Assembly (NCBI GenBank): GCA_045655865.1
Contig: JAZOQB010000040.1
Coordinates: 1 to 46,011 of the forward strand
DNA length: 46,011 bases
DNA from: RGIG5579 sp045655865
Lineage (GTDB): Bacteria > Bacillota > Clostridia > Oscillospirales > SIG627
Reading direction: 5' to 3'
The notes under the pieces were generated by a model. It saw nothing but the letters and a program-made list of their open reading frames with translations, made no database searches and was not told the origin of the DNA. The position numbers and the translations under genes were made by a program. Positions 24,239-33,277 of the stretch are shown piece after piece. Numbering within the stretch: position 1 is the stretch's first letter; each line of letters starts with the position of its first letter.

Positions 24239-26944
24239 TTACTTATCTGCCGTCGGCAAGGGTGCCACGTAGCGATTGCTTTCTGCGGTAACCACCACAT
24301 TCCAGATATTCTCTAACATCTGTTCGTATTCACCCACCAGCACCTTCACGTCTTCATGGAACTTCTCGTAATCCGCAGGACGCAGAGGCGCGTTCTTGTT
24401 CTGACGGGACAGGAGCCGTACCGCATACCAGCGGAATACTTCCGCTCTGCGCTCCGGCCAGTAGATGGAGTTCTCTGCGCCACCGGAATAAGGAGAATTG
24501 GCCGCCGTAGTATTGGCCACAGGAAGGTAGATGGTGTTACCGTCCGCATCCTTCAGGGTAGTGCCGCTCTTATCTTTTGCCGTGGTCAGATACATCTGAT
24601 CCATGTTGTACTTGTCAGCAATGGAATCACTTCCTACAACAGTGTTGTTGTAGCTGGTAATGATTTCCTGAATGGTCCAGCAAGCAAGATAATACAAGCT
24701 CTTATATTCCTGTTCGCCGTAGACCACCGTACCGTCTTCGTAAATGACGTAAGGACGGAAGGTGTAGAAGGTAAAGTAATCGTCAAAGTCGTTGAATAAG
24801 CCTTCTCCGTTGGGTCCGGCAAAAACAACGGTGTAAACATTAGCCTCTTCGCCTTGCTTGGTATTGCGGCTATAAGGAGCATTCAGGTCCTCTACGGGCA
24901 GAGTATAAACGGTATAAAGACCGCTGGGCTTGCCGCCTACGGTGTCGTAAGTCAAATAGCTATCATGGTCGCCCGGGGTGGTAGAATCACCGAAGTAATC
25001 CCAATAGTGCTCCACGAGGTTAATCCACTCACCGTTGACCACGCCGTAGTATACCGATCTTTCTTCCGCAATATAGGCGATCTGTTTCATTCCCAAGCGT
25101 AGCTGCTGACGACGCGCCACTTCCGTGGGTGCCACAATCACGCCAACTTCGGAGATGGCTTTCTCCGTATCCGGAACAGACAGTTTCACACGAATCTTTT
25201 GTCCGTCTTCTCCGTCCACACGAAGCTGAGCGCCCGTCACAGAAGGTTGTACGTAACCTGCCGCAACGTTGGGCTCTCTCCCTGCAGGGAAGAAGATGGG
25301 TGGGAAGAAAGTGGGAAGATACGTCTTCCAGCTGGTAGCAGCCACATAGTCCGTGGTAAAGGCTTCAGCAGACCACAAGGATCTTGCACCACTGATGTTG
25401 TTCCATGCAAACTTAAAGGTACCAAAGTCTTCCCCTTGGGTCAGACCGGTGCGATCAGGGAAACGCATGGTATGCAAGTTTTTGGGGTAGTTACCTCCTG
25501 CCGGACGGCTGGAAGAACCGGGGATAAAGTCACTGCAGCGCGGAATGGTAAAGCTGAGCAAATAATAGCCGGAAGCCGGGCCACAGGTGTTCTCCAGCTG
25601 AATCTGGCAACGAAGGGCAAAGGATTCAGGAACTGCGGAAGCAGATTCGTTGGGAGAATACTTGGCGTTGATCACACTCCAGATCTGGCGGGTCTCATAC
25701 GTGGTGACTCCGTAGGTTCCGGAGGTGAGTACTTCGGGATCTTCTGCAAAAGGATCCCGTTCTTCTGTATTCACAGAAGGTGGCGTGTAGGAAGAATGAC
25801 CGATGGCAAAATCCTCGCCGACTTTATTGGTCGCAGCAATCGTTGTAGCGTTGGGATCGCCATACTTTGCAATGACAAAGGGATATTTGGTATTTTTAAA
25901 GGAGTGCAGCGCCGTGGTGTAAATGTAAATATTGGAAATGAGAGAAATCGTAGGAATATCAGAATTCAATTCCTGTCTGAACGTGTAAGCGAAATCGTAA
26001 ACACTGCTCAAAACGCCGGGGGAGTTAGACATGTTGGTGCTAAAATACAGATCCATTCCGTATCTGGCGTTCTGATGCTCTGCTTCCACCAGCTCTACAG
26101 CATAGTAAAAATACTTCTCATCATAGCGAGCGTAGAGATTGATCTTTTCGGGAAGAACTACGTGATGCATGGCAAGCCAAGAGGCGGAAGCGACGGAACC
26201 GGGTGTTCCCGAGGTATTCATGTACAGTCTCGGTACCACGATCCTCTCGCCTTTCCAGTAAAGACCGGGCTTCCATTCGGGAGCGGTGTCACCGGTAACG
26301 GGCTTGTAGTTGGTAGCGGCAGGAACGAAATAGTTGGTATAATTTTTCTCCCAATCCGCCGGCTTCTCGGTGGTAAGTTCCACGTTGCGCAAAACCATGT
26401 TACCGGCACTGTCAAGAACCGTATAGTTGGTAGTGGTTTTGGCAGTCACGTTGTAGGCTCTGTTAAACTTCTTGGTGTCCGGATCGATATAGTAATAAGT
26501 TCCACCGGCCACATAAGAGGTCTCAGGAACAATTACAGTCCAAATATGACCAAAGGGAAGATCCGTCTCCGTGGATTCAATGGAATTCCAAACCTCCTGA
26601 GGAGAATCGGGGGTCGGGTAAACGTAATAGGTACCGTCTTTTCTCAGCTTGTACTCCGGACGGGGCACACCGGTTGAGATCTCCACCACTTTTTGTACCG
26701 TGGTGGTATAACGAATAGAATAGGTACCGATAGGCTCCCCATAACCGTCGGACTCGGTAATCTTTCCGTCCATTTTGGGTGCAGCCTTCCCCGCATTTAC
26801 CTCATAAAAATAATAATGATTCTGGCCGAAGTCCTTCCAGGCGTTGGCCGAAGGAGAATAAGGCACTGCAGAAGCAAAAATGGTAAACAAGGAAGTTACC
26901 ATAGCAAGACTCAGCAGCAAAGCAAGAATTCTTCTTTTCATCAT
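24239..26944 (-). CDS. Large secreted protein of unknown function, CBM9/DOMON-like N-terminus
   Basis: A 901-residue exported protein with a signal peptide (about 1-26, ending Phe-Ala-Ser-Ala). Residues about 50-560 look like a CBM9/DOMON-type beta domain interrupted by long insertions. It opens with Pro-Lys-Met-Asp-Gly-Lys-Ile and continues with Leu-Tyr-Ala-Arg-Tyr-Asp-Glu-Lys-Tyr-Phe-Tyr-Tyr-Ala-Val, typical of such modules. A second beta-rich domain (about 570-770) and a helical C-terminus follow. No lipobox, sortase signal or S-layer repeat is seen. AAAGG precedes the start; two adjacent ATGs are possible. Monocistronic with its own promoter and terminator. Role unknown; carbohydrate binding is a guess from the N-terminal motif. 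Confidence 0.8.
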   Translation of the reverse strand: MMKRRILALLLSLAMVTSLFTIFASAVPYSPSANAWKDFGQNHYYFYEVNAGKAAPKMDGKITESDGYGEPIGTYSIRYTTTVQKVVEISTGVPRPEYKLRKDGTYYVYPTPDSPQEVWNSIESTETDLPFGHIWTVIVPETSYVAGGTYYYIDPDTKKFNRAYNVTAKTTTNYTVLDSAGNMVLRNVELTTEKPADWEKNYTNYFVPAATNYKPVTGDTAPEWKPGLYWKGERIVVPRLYMNTSGTPGSVASASWLAMHHVVLPEKINLYARYDEKYFYYAVELVEAEHQNARYGMDLYFSTNMSNSPGVLSSVYDFAYTFRQELNSDIPTISLISNIYIYTTALHSFKNTKYPFVIAKYGDPNATTIAATNKVGEDFAIGHSSYTPPSVNTEERDPFAEDPEVLTSGTYGVTTYETRQIWSVINAKYSPNESASAVPESFALRCQIQLENTCGPASGYYLLSFTIPRCSDFIPGSSSRPAGGNYPKNLHTMRFPDRTGLTQGEDFGTFKFAWNNISGARSLWSAEAFTTDYVAATSWKTYLPTFFPPIFFPAGREPNVAAGYVQPSVTGAQLRVDGEDGQKIRVKLSVPDTEKAISEVGVIVAPTEVARRQQLRLGMKQIAYIAEERSVYYGVVNGEWINLVEHYWDYFGDSTTPGDHDSYLTYDTVGGKPSGLYTVYTLPVEDLNAPYSRNTKQGEEANVYTVVFAGPNGEGLFNDFDDYFTFYTFRPYVIYEDGTVVYGEQEYKSLYYLACWTIQEIITSYNNTVVGSDSIADKYNMDQMYLTTAKDKSGTTLKDADGNTIYLPVANTTAANSPYSGGAENSIYWPERRAEVFRWYAVRLLSRQNKNAPLRPADYEKFHEDVKVLVGEYEQMLENIWNVVVTAESNRYVAPLPTADK

Positions 26945-26998
26945 TCTTAACCTTTCTCGGTCGGATAGAGATTCCGAACCTATTTTATCCTGTATATT

Positions 26999-27027
26999 AT
27001 ATTATCACAGCAAAAAACAAAAATCAA
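26999..27027 (-). promoter_or_regulatory. Promoter of the 901-residue secreted-protein gene
   Basis: Minus-strand TTGATT (27027-27022), 17-nt spacer and TAATAT (27004-26999), about 55 bp before the start codon. Confidence 0.7.
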
Positions 27028-27034
27028 GCGCTTT

Positions 27035-27050
27035 TGTGTATATTTACACA
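27035..27050. promoter_or_regulatory. 16-bp palindrome, candidate operator
   Basis: TGTGTA-TATT-TACACA is a perfect inverted repeat 7 bp upstream of the -35 box of the secreted-protein gene. The layout (paired TGTG/CACA arms, short AT core) is like sites for CRP/FNR- or Rex-type dimeric regulators, but it matches no consensus exactly. Confidence 0.5.
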
Positions 27051-27072
27051 TGCTTTTCTTGTTTATTTTCCA

Positions 27073-27110
27073 TAAAAAAGGTGCGGAAAAACTTTCCGCA
27101 CCTTTTTTTG
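27073..27110. terminator. Bidirectional-looking terminator downstream of rnj
   Basis: The perfect stem AAAAAAGGTGCGGAAA with its complement is followed by T or A runs on each strand. It ends the leftward RNase J transcript, 8 bp after its stop codon. Confidence 0.85.
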
Positions 27111-27117
27111 TATTCTG

Positions 27118-29118
27118 TTAGGTTTCCGTCAAGATCGGAACGACCATAGGCCGGCGCTTTGTTCTGCCAAAGAGGAACTTTCCAATCTCGTCCCGGGTCC
27201 GGCTTTTCACAGAAGCCAGATCCAGACCGCTGTCCAGAGCATTTTCCAAGGCGCGGCTGGCCACGGTGCGGATCTCCTCGATCAGATCCTCATTTTCCTT
27301 CACATAGACAAATCCACGGGTGACGATTTGAGGCTCTCCGGTGAGAAATTTCCCGTAAGAATCCACCGCTGCTGCCACAACGATGATGCCGTCCTCACTG
27401 AGAAGCTTTCGATCCCGCAGTACCACGCTTCCCACGTCGCCCACTCCAAGTCCGTCCACCAGAAGCATTCCGGAAGAAACGGTTCCGGTAAAGTGAGCGC
27501 TTTTTCCATTGCCGGAAAATTCCAACACCTTTCCGATCTCGGAAATGAAAATATTCTCCTTAGGGATCCCCGCATACTCTGCCAGAGCGGCGTTGCGAGC
27601 CAGATGCTTATACTCCCCGTGGACCGGAACGAAAAACCGCGGCCGGGTGAGGGCAAAGATCATTTTGATCTCTTCCTGACAGGCGTGTCCCGATGCATGA
27701 ACGTCAGCGATCTGATCGTACACCACCGACACCTGCTTTCGCATCAGCTCGTTGATGATACTTCCGATGGTCTTTTCGTTTCCGGGAATGGGATGAGCGG
27801 AGATGACTACCATATCCTCCGGGGTGATCTTCACCTGGCTGTGGGTTCCGTAAGCCATACGGGAAAGCGCACTCATGCTCTCCCCTTGACTGCCGGTAGT
27901 GATCAGGGTGACGTTTCGCGGCGCAAATTTCCGAATCTCCTCCGGCTCGATCAGCGTTCCCTTGGGAATGTTCATATACCCAAGTTTGGTGGCGGTGTTG
28001 ACAATATTGATCATACTCCTTCCCAGAATACAAACCGCTCTTTCATGGCGCACACTGGCGTCGATGATCTGCTGAACGCGGTGAATATTGGATGAGAAGG
28101 TAGCCACAATAACGCGTTTTTTGTTGTCTCGGAAAATGTTCTGCAAACTGGTTCCCACCGTTCGCTCACTGGGCGTAAATCCCGGCCGCTCGCAGTTGGT
28201 AGAATCACAAAACAGAGCGGTAACACCCTCCCGGCCCAATTCGCCGAAACGGGTCAGATCCGTCATTTCCCCGGCAATGGGTGTGGAATCGATCTTAAAG
28301 TCTCCGGTGAACACCAAAGTTCCCGCGGGAGAATGGATGGCAAATCCCACCGCGTCGGCAATGGAGTGATTCACTAAGATAAATTCCACGTCGAACACGC
28401 CGGCCCGCATATGCTCGCCGGGGTTGACCACATGAAGTTTTGCCGTCTTTTCCAGGCCAAACTCCACCAGCTTATTTTCCACGATCCCCAAAGTGAGCTT
28501 GGTCCCGTAAATGGGAACGTTGATCTTTCTTAAAACGTAAGGAATGGCACCGATGTGGTCCTCGTGACCGTGAGTGAGAAAAATGCCTCGGATCTTCTCC
28601 TGGTTTTTCTCCAAGTATTCCGTATCGGGAATGACAAGGTCAATGCCCGGCATCCCGTCATCGGGAAAGCCCATGCCGCAATCTATCACGATGATATCCT
28701 CACCGCTTTCCACCACGGTCATATTCTTTCCGATCTCGCCCAAGCCCCCAAGGGATACCACGCGCACCGATGCTTGTTCTTTTTTGGGCTTTTTTTCTCC
28801 TCGGGCATTTTTCTTTCCGCCCGCGCGCTCGTTTTTCGCCTTTTGCTGGTTTTTCGGAGCGGACCGTTTCTCCTCAGGGCTCTCCTTGTGAGCCGTTCCC
28901 TTTTTCCGGGAATTGGTGGGTTTCATCTCCGCTTTCTTTTTTTCAGATTCTCTCATGCGAAGGATCTCCTGTTCAACGGTGAGCGCTTCTTTCTTCTCTT
29001 TTTGCTCTTTTTTTCGGTGATTTTTCTCACGGAAAAGCCCGCCGTTTTTCTTTTTTTCGCTTTGGTTGGTATGTACGGGGAAGGATTTACCTTCCCTCCA
29101 TGTTTTCCTCGATTTCAT
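27118..29118 (-). CDS. rnj: Ribonuclease J with a long basic N-terminal extension
   Basis: A 666-residue metallo-beta-lactamase/beta-CASP ribonuclease with 5'-exonuclease and endonuclease activity in mRNA decay and rRNA maturation. The catalytic core begins near residue 117 (Val-Val-Ser-Leu-Gly-Gly-Leu-Gly-Glu-Ile-Gly-Lys). It shows the zinc motif His183-Gly-His-Glu-Asp-His188, Asn-His-Ser-Ile-Ala-Asp, Gly-Asp-Phe-Lys-Ile-Asp and the late Pro-Val-His-Gly-Glu-Tyr. Residues 1-116 are lysine/glutamate/arginine-rich low-complexity sequence not found in the shorter (about 555) family members. The ATG at 29118 has GAGG 8 nt upstream and overlaps the upstream gene by 32 bp. Confidence 0.94.
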   Translation of the reverse strand: MKSRKTWREGKSFPVHTNQSEKKKNGGLFREKNHRKKEQKEKKEALTVEQEILRMRESEKKKAEMKPTNSRKKGTAHKESPEEKRSAPKNQQKAKNERAGGKKNARGEKKPKKEQASVRVVSLGGLGEIGKNMTVVESGEDIIVIDCGMGFPDDGMPGIDLVIPDTEYLEKNQEKIRGIFLTHGHEDHIGAIPYVLRKINVPIYGTKLTLGIVENKLVEFGLEKTAKLHVVNPGEHMRAGVFDVEFILVNHSIADAVGFAIHSPAGTLVFTGDFKIDSTPIAGEMTDLTRFGELGREGVTALFCDSTNCERPGFTPSERTVGTSLQNIFRDNKKRVIVATFSSNIHRVQQIIDASVRHERAVCILGRSMINIVNTATKLGYMNIPKGTLIEPEEIRKFAPRNVTLITTGSQGESMSALSRMAYGTHSQVKITPEDMVVISAHPIPGNEKTIGSIINELMRKQVSVVYDQIADVHASGHACQEEIKMIFALTRPRFFVPVHGEYKHLARNAALAEYAGIPKENIFISEIGKVLEFSGNGKSAHFTGTVSSGMLLVDGLGVGDVGSVVLRDRKLLSEDGIIVVAAAVDSYGKFLTGEPQIVTRGFVYVKENEDLIEEIRTVASRALENALDSGLDLASVKSRTRDEIGKFLFGRTKRRPMVVPILTET

Positions 29119-31324
29119 TTAATTTTCCTCTATATTCAAATGCGTTGTCCAAGGCAGCCTCAAAGCTGAGCGCCTCGGAAATGATTTTAATTCCGTAAAA
29201 ACCCGGTTCCATGCGGATTTTTCGATTTTCTCCCGGGATGCGGGAAGCGATTCCCAGAAGTCTGGCTTTGTTTTCCTCTCGGGGATAATAACGGAGCTGA
29301 CTGATATAAATTTCAGGGGAAGCGTAAAACTCCTCCCGGATCTTCTCCTGGCTCAAGGAAGAGATATGGGAAAGCAAGCGTGCGGCCAAGAAAGCAGGAT
29401 CGTAAAGCCAGCGCTCCGCGGCCCCTTTCGCCCTGTTGGCCCCTTCGCTCTTGGCGGTATGCTGCAAGGAAAAATACCCCACCCGTCCGCCTCGGGTACG
29501 AATGTGCTCGGAAAAGAAATCCGGTGCGCTCCGCGGCAGAACAAATTCCCTCCGGCCACAACGCAACTCCCTTTCGATGACGTACAGCCGGGCTTTTTCG
29601 GTGTCCGCCAGTCTCTCCCCGTTCAAAAACAGCTTCAACCCTCGGTGAAATACCTCAAGACAAAGACTTTTTTCTCTGGTTCCATCATATGCGGCAAAGC
29701 CCGCTTTTATGGCTGCTTCCTTCAAAATAGATGCAAGGTTTCCTCCAAAGCCGACCTTTGTCCCGCCTCCGGGGCCCATCTGCTCTGAAAGCGCGCGAAT
29801 ATAATTTTCCCGCAACTCTCCCTTTCGCAAAAGCCGTCCGGAGGGAGTCATATGGTTTGTGTCTTCCTCTTGGGCAAAGCGGGAAAGCTTGAGAACGTCC
29901 CTGCGCAAAAGCGGCAGTCCCTCTTTTTCATAGGCAAAGAAGATTCCTTTTTCCCCTTGGGCAGAAACGAATACCGTGGGAATTCGATAATCCCCTGCGG
30001 CAAAGGAAGCCATCTCCCGGGTTCCCTCTCCCAAAAGAACGGCATTCTCTCCGCCACGCATCACCCCGCCGGCAAAGAGCGTGGCAAAATAGGCGCTGCC
30101 CGCTTCCCTTTCATCCCACAAGATACCGATCTGGCTTCGCCAAGTCCTGGCAAAAGCCGAGCCCAGCCGTTGGGCGCCCTCTTTGTCAAGTCCGGGTGTG
30201 TTGCCGTCAGCAGCCCCCTCTTCGGTAAAGACCAGTCCCTCTTCAGAAAAGGGGAGAACTGTAGTCACAGCGCTGTGAGGCGGATACTTTTTGTCCCGCT
30301 GCGTGCACGCCTGTGCATCCACCGCGCTCCCGGCCCCCAAAACACTTCCGGGCAAGGCCAGGGCTCCTTCGTGAAGCACACTCTCCTCGCATAATACGGC
30401 AGAAAGGGCCACCGCTCCCTTTTCGATCTTTGCTTTTTCCATCACCAAAGAACCTGCCACCCGACAGCCGTCAGCGAGTTGGGCTCCGGGAGAGATCACG
30501 GTTCCTGGTTGGATCTGTGCGCCCTTTTCCACCTGGGCCAGGTTAGAGACAAAGTATGATCCCCTTCCGTCCGGGGTTCTTTCCACCCTTCCTTCAAAGG
30601 GCAGATACGTGCGCGCCTTGCCCTGTAAAAGATCCAAATTACAGCGATACAAGGTGGGAATCTTCCCAATGTCGCACCAATAACCCTCGTCCTTGTAGCC
30701 AAAAAGGGAGTACCCTTCCCGCAGAAGAAGAGGGAAAAGATCGTGGGAAAAGTCAAACACCTCTCCCGCCGGGATTTTCTTTAATATAGCCGGAGACAGA
30801 ATATAGACCCCGGTGTTGACCAAATCGGAAAAGGTCTCAGACCAATCCGGCTTTTCTGAAAAAGCAAAGATCTTTTCAAAGGTATCTGCCAGAACCACCC
30901 CGTACTCAAGGGGCGTTTTCACGCTGGACAGAACGATGGTCACATCCGCCCGGCGCTTTTTGTGAAAGTCCAATGCGCGTGACAAGTCAAAATCGCAAAG
31001 GGCATCCCCGCTCATAACGAGAAAGCACTCTTCCCCCTCCAGATCCTTTTCCAAGAGCTTCACGCCCCCGGCCGTTCCCAAGGGAGTGTCCTCCTGAGAA
31101 TAGGAAAGCGCCACACCAAACGCCTCGTTTCCGTAACGATGACGGATCTGGTCCGCCAGATAATGGGTGGTAACAATGGCTTCCCCAATGCCGTGGTGAG
31201 AAAGGAGGGAAAGGCAATAATCCATTACGGGTCGAGCCAAAACTGGCACCAAGGGCTTGGGTCTTGTATCGGTAATGGGACGGAGTCTCTCACCCCGTCC
31301 TCCTGCTAAAATGACTGCTTTCAT
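29087..31324 (-). CDS. Sugar-nucleotidyltransferase fused to a degenerate phosphohexomutase-like domain
   Basis: A 745-residue fusion. Residues 1-235 form an NTP_transferase domain with Leu-Ala-Gly-Gly-Arg-Gly-Glu-Arg-Leu and Arg-Pro-Lys-Pro-Leu-Val-Pro, as in mannose-1-phosphate guanylyltransferase or glucose-1-phosphate nucleotidyltransferases. A left-handed beta-helix hexapeptide stretch (about 250-350) and a phosphohexomutase-like region (about 370-735) follow. In the latter the phosphoserine loop, usually Thr-Ala-Ser-His-Asn-Pro, reads Val-Ser-Ala-Gln-Gly-Glu-Lys. No Asp-Gly-Asp-x-Asp-Arg metal loop is visible. The mutase half is therefore probably inactive or regulatory. It could supply activated sugar for surface polymers. 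GGAGGAAG precedes the ATG. Confidence 0.85.
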   Translation of the reverse strand: MKAVILAGGRGERLRPITDTRPKPLVPVLARPVMDYCLSLLSHHGIGEAIVTTHYLADQIRHRYGNEAFGVALSYSQEDTPLGTAGGVKLLEKDLEGEECFLVMSGDALCDFDLSRALDFHKKRRADVTIVLSSVKTPLEYGVVLADTFEKIFAFSEKPDWSETFSDLVNTGVYILSPAILKKIPAGEVFDFSHDLFPLLLREGYSLFGYKDEGYWCDIGKIPTLYRCNLDLLQGKARTYLPFEGRVERTPDGRGSYFVSNLAQVEKGAQIQPGTVISPGAQLADGCRVAGSLVMEKAKIEKGAVALSAVLCEESVLHEGALALPGSVLGAGSAVDAQACTQRDKKYPPHSAVTTVLPFSEEGLVFTEEGAADGNTPGLDKEGAQRLGSAFARTWRSQIGILWDEREAGSAYFATLFAGGVMRGGENAVLLGEGTREMASFAAGDYRIPTVFVSAQGEKGIFFAYEKEGLPLLRRDVLKLSRFAQEEDTNHMTPSGRLLRKGELRENYIRALSEQMGPGGGTKVGFGGNLASILKEAAIKAGFAAYDGTREKSLCLEVFHRGLKLFLNGERLADTEKARLYVIERELRCGRREFVLPRSAPDFFSEHIRTRGGRVGYFSLQHTAKSEGANRAKGAAERWLYDPAFLAARLLSHISSLSQEKIREEFYASPEIYISQLRYYPREENKARLLGIASRIPGENRKIRMEPGFYGIKIISEALSFEAALDNAFEYRGKLNEIEENMEGR

Positions 31325-31421
31325 GCTTCTTCCTCCGAGAAAATTTTGTTGTCACTATTTTTTCCTCAGAGAAAGACTTGTATTCGATGGGAAAGAAAAT
31401 TCAACGATTTTCTTTTTCTTT

Positions 31422-32327
31422 TTATGCTTCCCCGTCTTTCGGGAAGTCTTTGATCTTTTTCAAAGCCATCTCCCCTTTTTCCCGGACGATCTGGCCCAGT
31501 GCAAGAAAGTCCCCTTTCAAAGAGAGGCGAAAGCGCTGTCCCTCTTGGGCCACAAGTCCCATCTTTTGTGCGGAAACCGCGCAGCCGTTGAGAATCAATC
31601 GGTCAAAAAAAGGGGGAAGTTCATAAATGGGAAAAGCGGAAAAAAGATCCTCGGTAGGAAGAAGAAGCGCTTCCCGCTCTTCTCCGGTCAAGCTTTCTAT
31701 CTCTTCCAGCTTGACAGACTGTTCCAGAGAAAACATCCCGCTTTTTTCCCTTTCCAGCGCGCTCATAGCGCCTAGGACCCCCACGCTTTGGCAAAGGTCC
31801 ACAAGCAGGGTACGAATATAAGTTCCCTTAGACACCCGGGCTCTTACAGTGGCCTCTTCCCGGGAAAACGAAAGAAGAGAAATTTCATGAACGAAAATAT
31901 CGCGTGGCTCTCGCTCCACAATCTTCCCTTCCCGGGCATATTCATAAAGTTTTTTTCCTCCCACCTTCACGGCGGAGATCATCGGCGGAATCTGCTGAGA
32001 TGAGCCCAAAGCGGCGGACAGAGCCTTTTCAAACGCCTCCCGTTCCGGACGGCGCGGATCTTCTGCCAAAACCCTTCCCCAAATATCCTCGGTATCGGTA
32101 GTAAGGCCGAAACGCACGGTGGCCCGATAGGTCTTGCTCTCTTCCGGAATCAGACTGCAAGCCTTTACCGCATTTCCGATGAGGATCGGCAAAACCCCCG
32201 AAGCCTGGGGATCCAAAGTGCCGGTATGCCCCACTTTTTTCGTTTGAAAAAGCCGCCGGACCTTGGCAACAGCATCATGAGAGGTAAATCCTTTTTCTTT
32301 GTAGAGATTTAAAACTCCACTTTTCAA
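31422..32327 (-). CDS. truB: tRNA pseudouridine(55) synthase TruB
   Basis: A 301-residue enzyme that converts U55 of tRNA to pseudouridine. The catalytic Asp39 lies in Gly-Thr-Leu-Asp-Pro-Gln-Ala-Ser-Gly-Val-Leu-Pro; Lys-Thr-Tyr, Ser-Ala-Val-Lys and Ser-Lys-Gly-Thr-Tyr-Ile-Arg follow as expected. Length is normal. It overlaps nrnA by 4 bp and is the last gene of the rimP-to-truB operon; ribF, rpsO and pnp, often next, are not here. Confidence 0.95.
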   Translation of the reverse strand: MKSGVLNLYKEKGFTSHDAVAKVRRLFQTKKVGHTGTLDPQASGVLPILIGNAVKACSLIPEESKTYRATVRFGLTTDTEDIWGRVLAEDPRRPEREAFEKALSAALGSSQQIPPMISAVKVGGKKLYEYAREGKIVEREPRDIFVHEISLLSFSREEATVRARVSKGTYIRTLLVDLCQSVGVLGAMSALEREKSGMFSLEQSVKLEEIESLTGEEREALLLPTEDLFSAFPIYELPPFFDRLILNGCAVSAQKMGLVAQEGQRFRLSLKGDFLALGQIVREKGEMALKKIKDFPKDGEA

Positions 32328-33277
32328 ACAAGTCTCCTTTCCGCCTCACAAACCAGAGCGTCCACGACTTGACTTTCTTCTCCCTGTACCGTGCATCCTG
32401 CGGCGGCAAGATGCCCCCCGCCTCCGAAAAACGCACAGAAATCGGCAGCGTCAAACCCTTCTTCGCTGCGAACGGAGACCCGAAAACTACCGGGTTCTTT
32501 TTCTTTGATCACAAAACAGACTTGAACGCCCTTTATCTGTCGAATGACGTTAACAAGAACGTCCAATTCTTCATAACTTGCCCCCAATTCCTTCTGACGG
32601 GCAAGGGAAACGGAAAGGACAGCAAGCCTGCCTTCCGCAAAAAAAGTTACGCTTTGAGCGGCAAAGCTCTCCAGCATCAGGCGAGCACGGGACTTGGTTT
32701 CAAAAAAACGTTTGTTGATCCGGTAAAAATCGCCCCGCTCCACAAAACCGGAGAGAAAAGCGGCCGCCAAAAAGGTATTTTCGTTGGTGTTGGAGTACCG
32801 AAAGCAGCCGGTGTCAGTGGAGATCGCGGTGTAAAGCGCCAAAGCCAGAAAGCGATCCATGGGCACGTTCAAAGCGCGGATGATCTCTAAAACGATCTCT
32901 CCGCAACTGGCAGCTTCAGGGTTGACAAATTTTACGGTTCCGGAAACGGTGTTCACTCGGTGATGGTCCAAAACCAGATCGATCTTGTCTGCAAAAGGAG
33001 CGCCGCAAAGCATCTCAGGGGAAGCGATATCCACCGTGATAAAATGCTCCGGTTCAAAAAATGGCAGGTCCCGTTCCACCTGGACGATCTGAGAAAAATC
33101 TTCCCCAAAGGGATCCGGGCAAAATACTCGGGCCTGCCTTCCCATTTTTCTCAATGCGCTTGAAAGGGCAAAGGAGGAGCCGCAAGCGTCCCCATCGGGT
33201 GAGCGGTGGCAAGCCACCAGAATTCTGTCAAAGGCAGGGTCTTTTAACAGACTCAGTACCTCTTCCCAGCTATTCAT
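32324..33277 (-). CDS. nrnA: DHH family nanoRNase/pAp phosphatase NrnA
   Basis: A 317-residue phosphoesterase that degrades nanoRNAs (including dinucleotides) and 3'-phosphoadenosine 5'-phosphate. Motifs: His24-x-x-x-Asp28-x-Asp30, Asp in Val-Asp-Ile-Ala, the name-giving Asp104-His105-His106, and a C-terminal DHHA1 domain with Gly-Gly-Gly-Gly-His. It overlaps rbfA by 8 bp. In this genome it could also clear pGpG, the product of c-di-GMP breakdown; that link is inferred. Confidence 0.94.
   Translation of the reverse strand: MNSWEEVLSLLKDPAFDRILVACHRSPDGDACGSSFALSSALRKMGRQARVFCPDPFGEDFSQIVQVERDLPFFEPEHFITVDIASPEMLCGAPFADKIDLVLDHHRVNTVSGTVKFVNPEAASCGEIVLEIIRALNVPMDRFLALALYTAISTDTGCFRYSNTNENTFLAAAFLSGFVERGDFYRINKRFFETKSRARLMLESFAAQSVTFFAEGRLAVLSVSLARQKELGASYEELDVLVNVIRQIKGVQVCFVIKEKEPGSFRVSVRSEEGFDAADFCAFFGGGGHLAAAGCTVQGEESQVVDALVCEAERRLV

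Noticed and set aside
23777..24272. Overlapping open frames on both strands between trkH and the secreted-protein gene
   Set aside because: They cross two strong terminators, have no ribosome binding site and look compositionally random.
25199..26677. A 492-codon plus-strand open frame
   Set aside because: Fully antisense to the secreted 901-residue protein gene, which has a signal peptide, promoter and terminator; no independent support.
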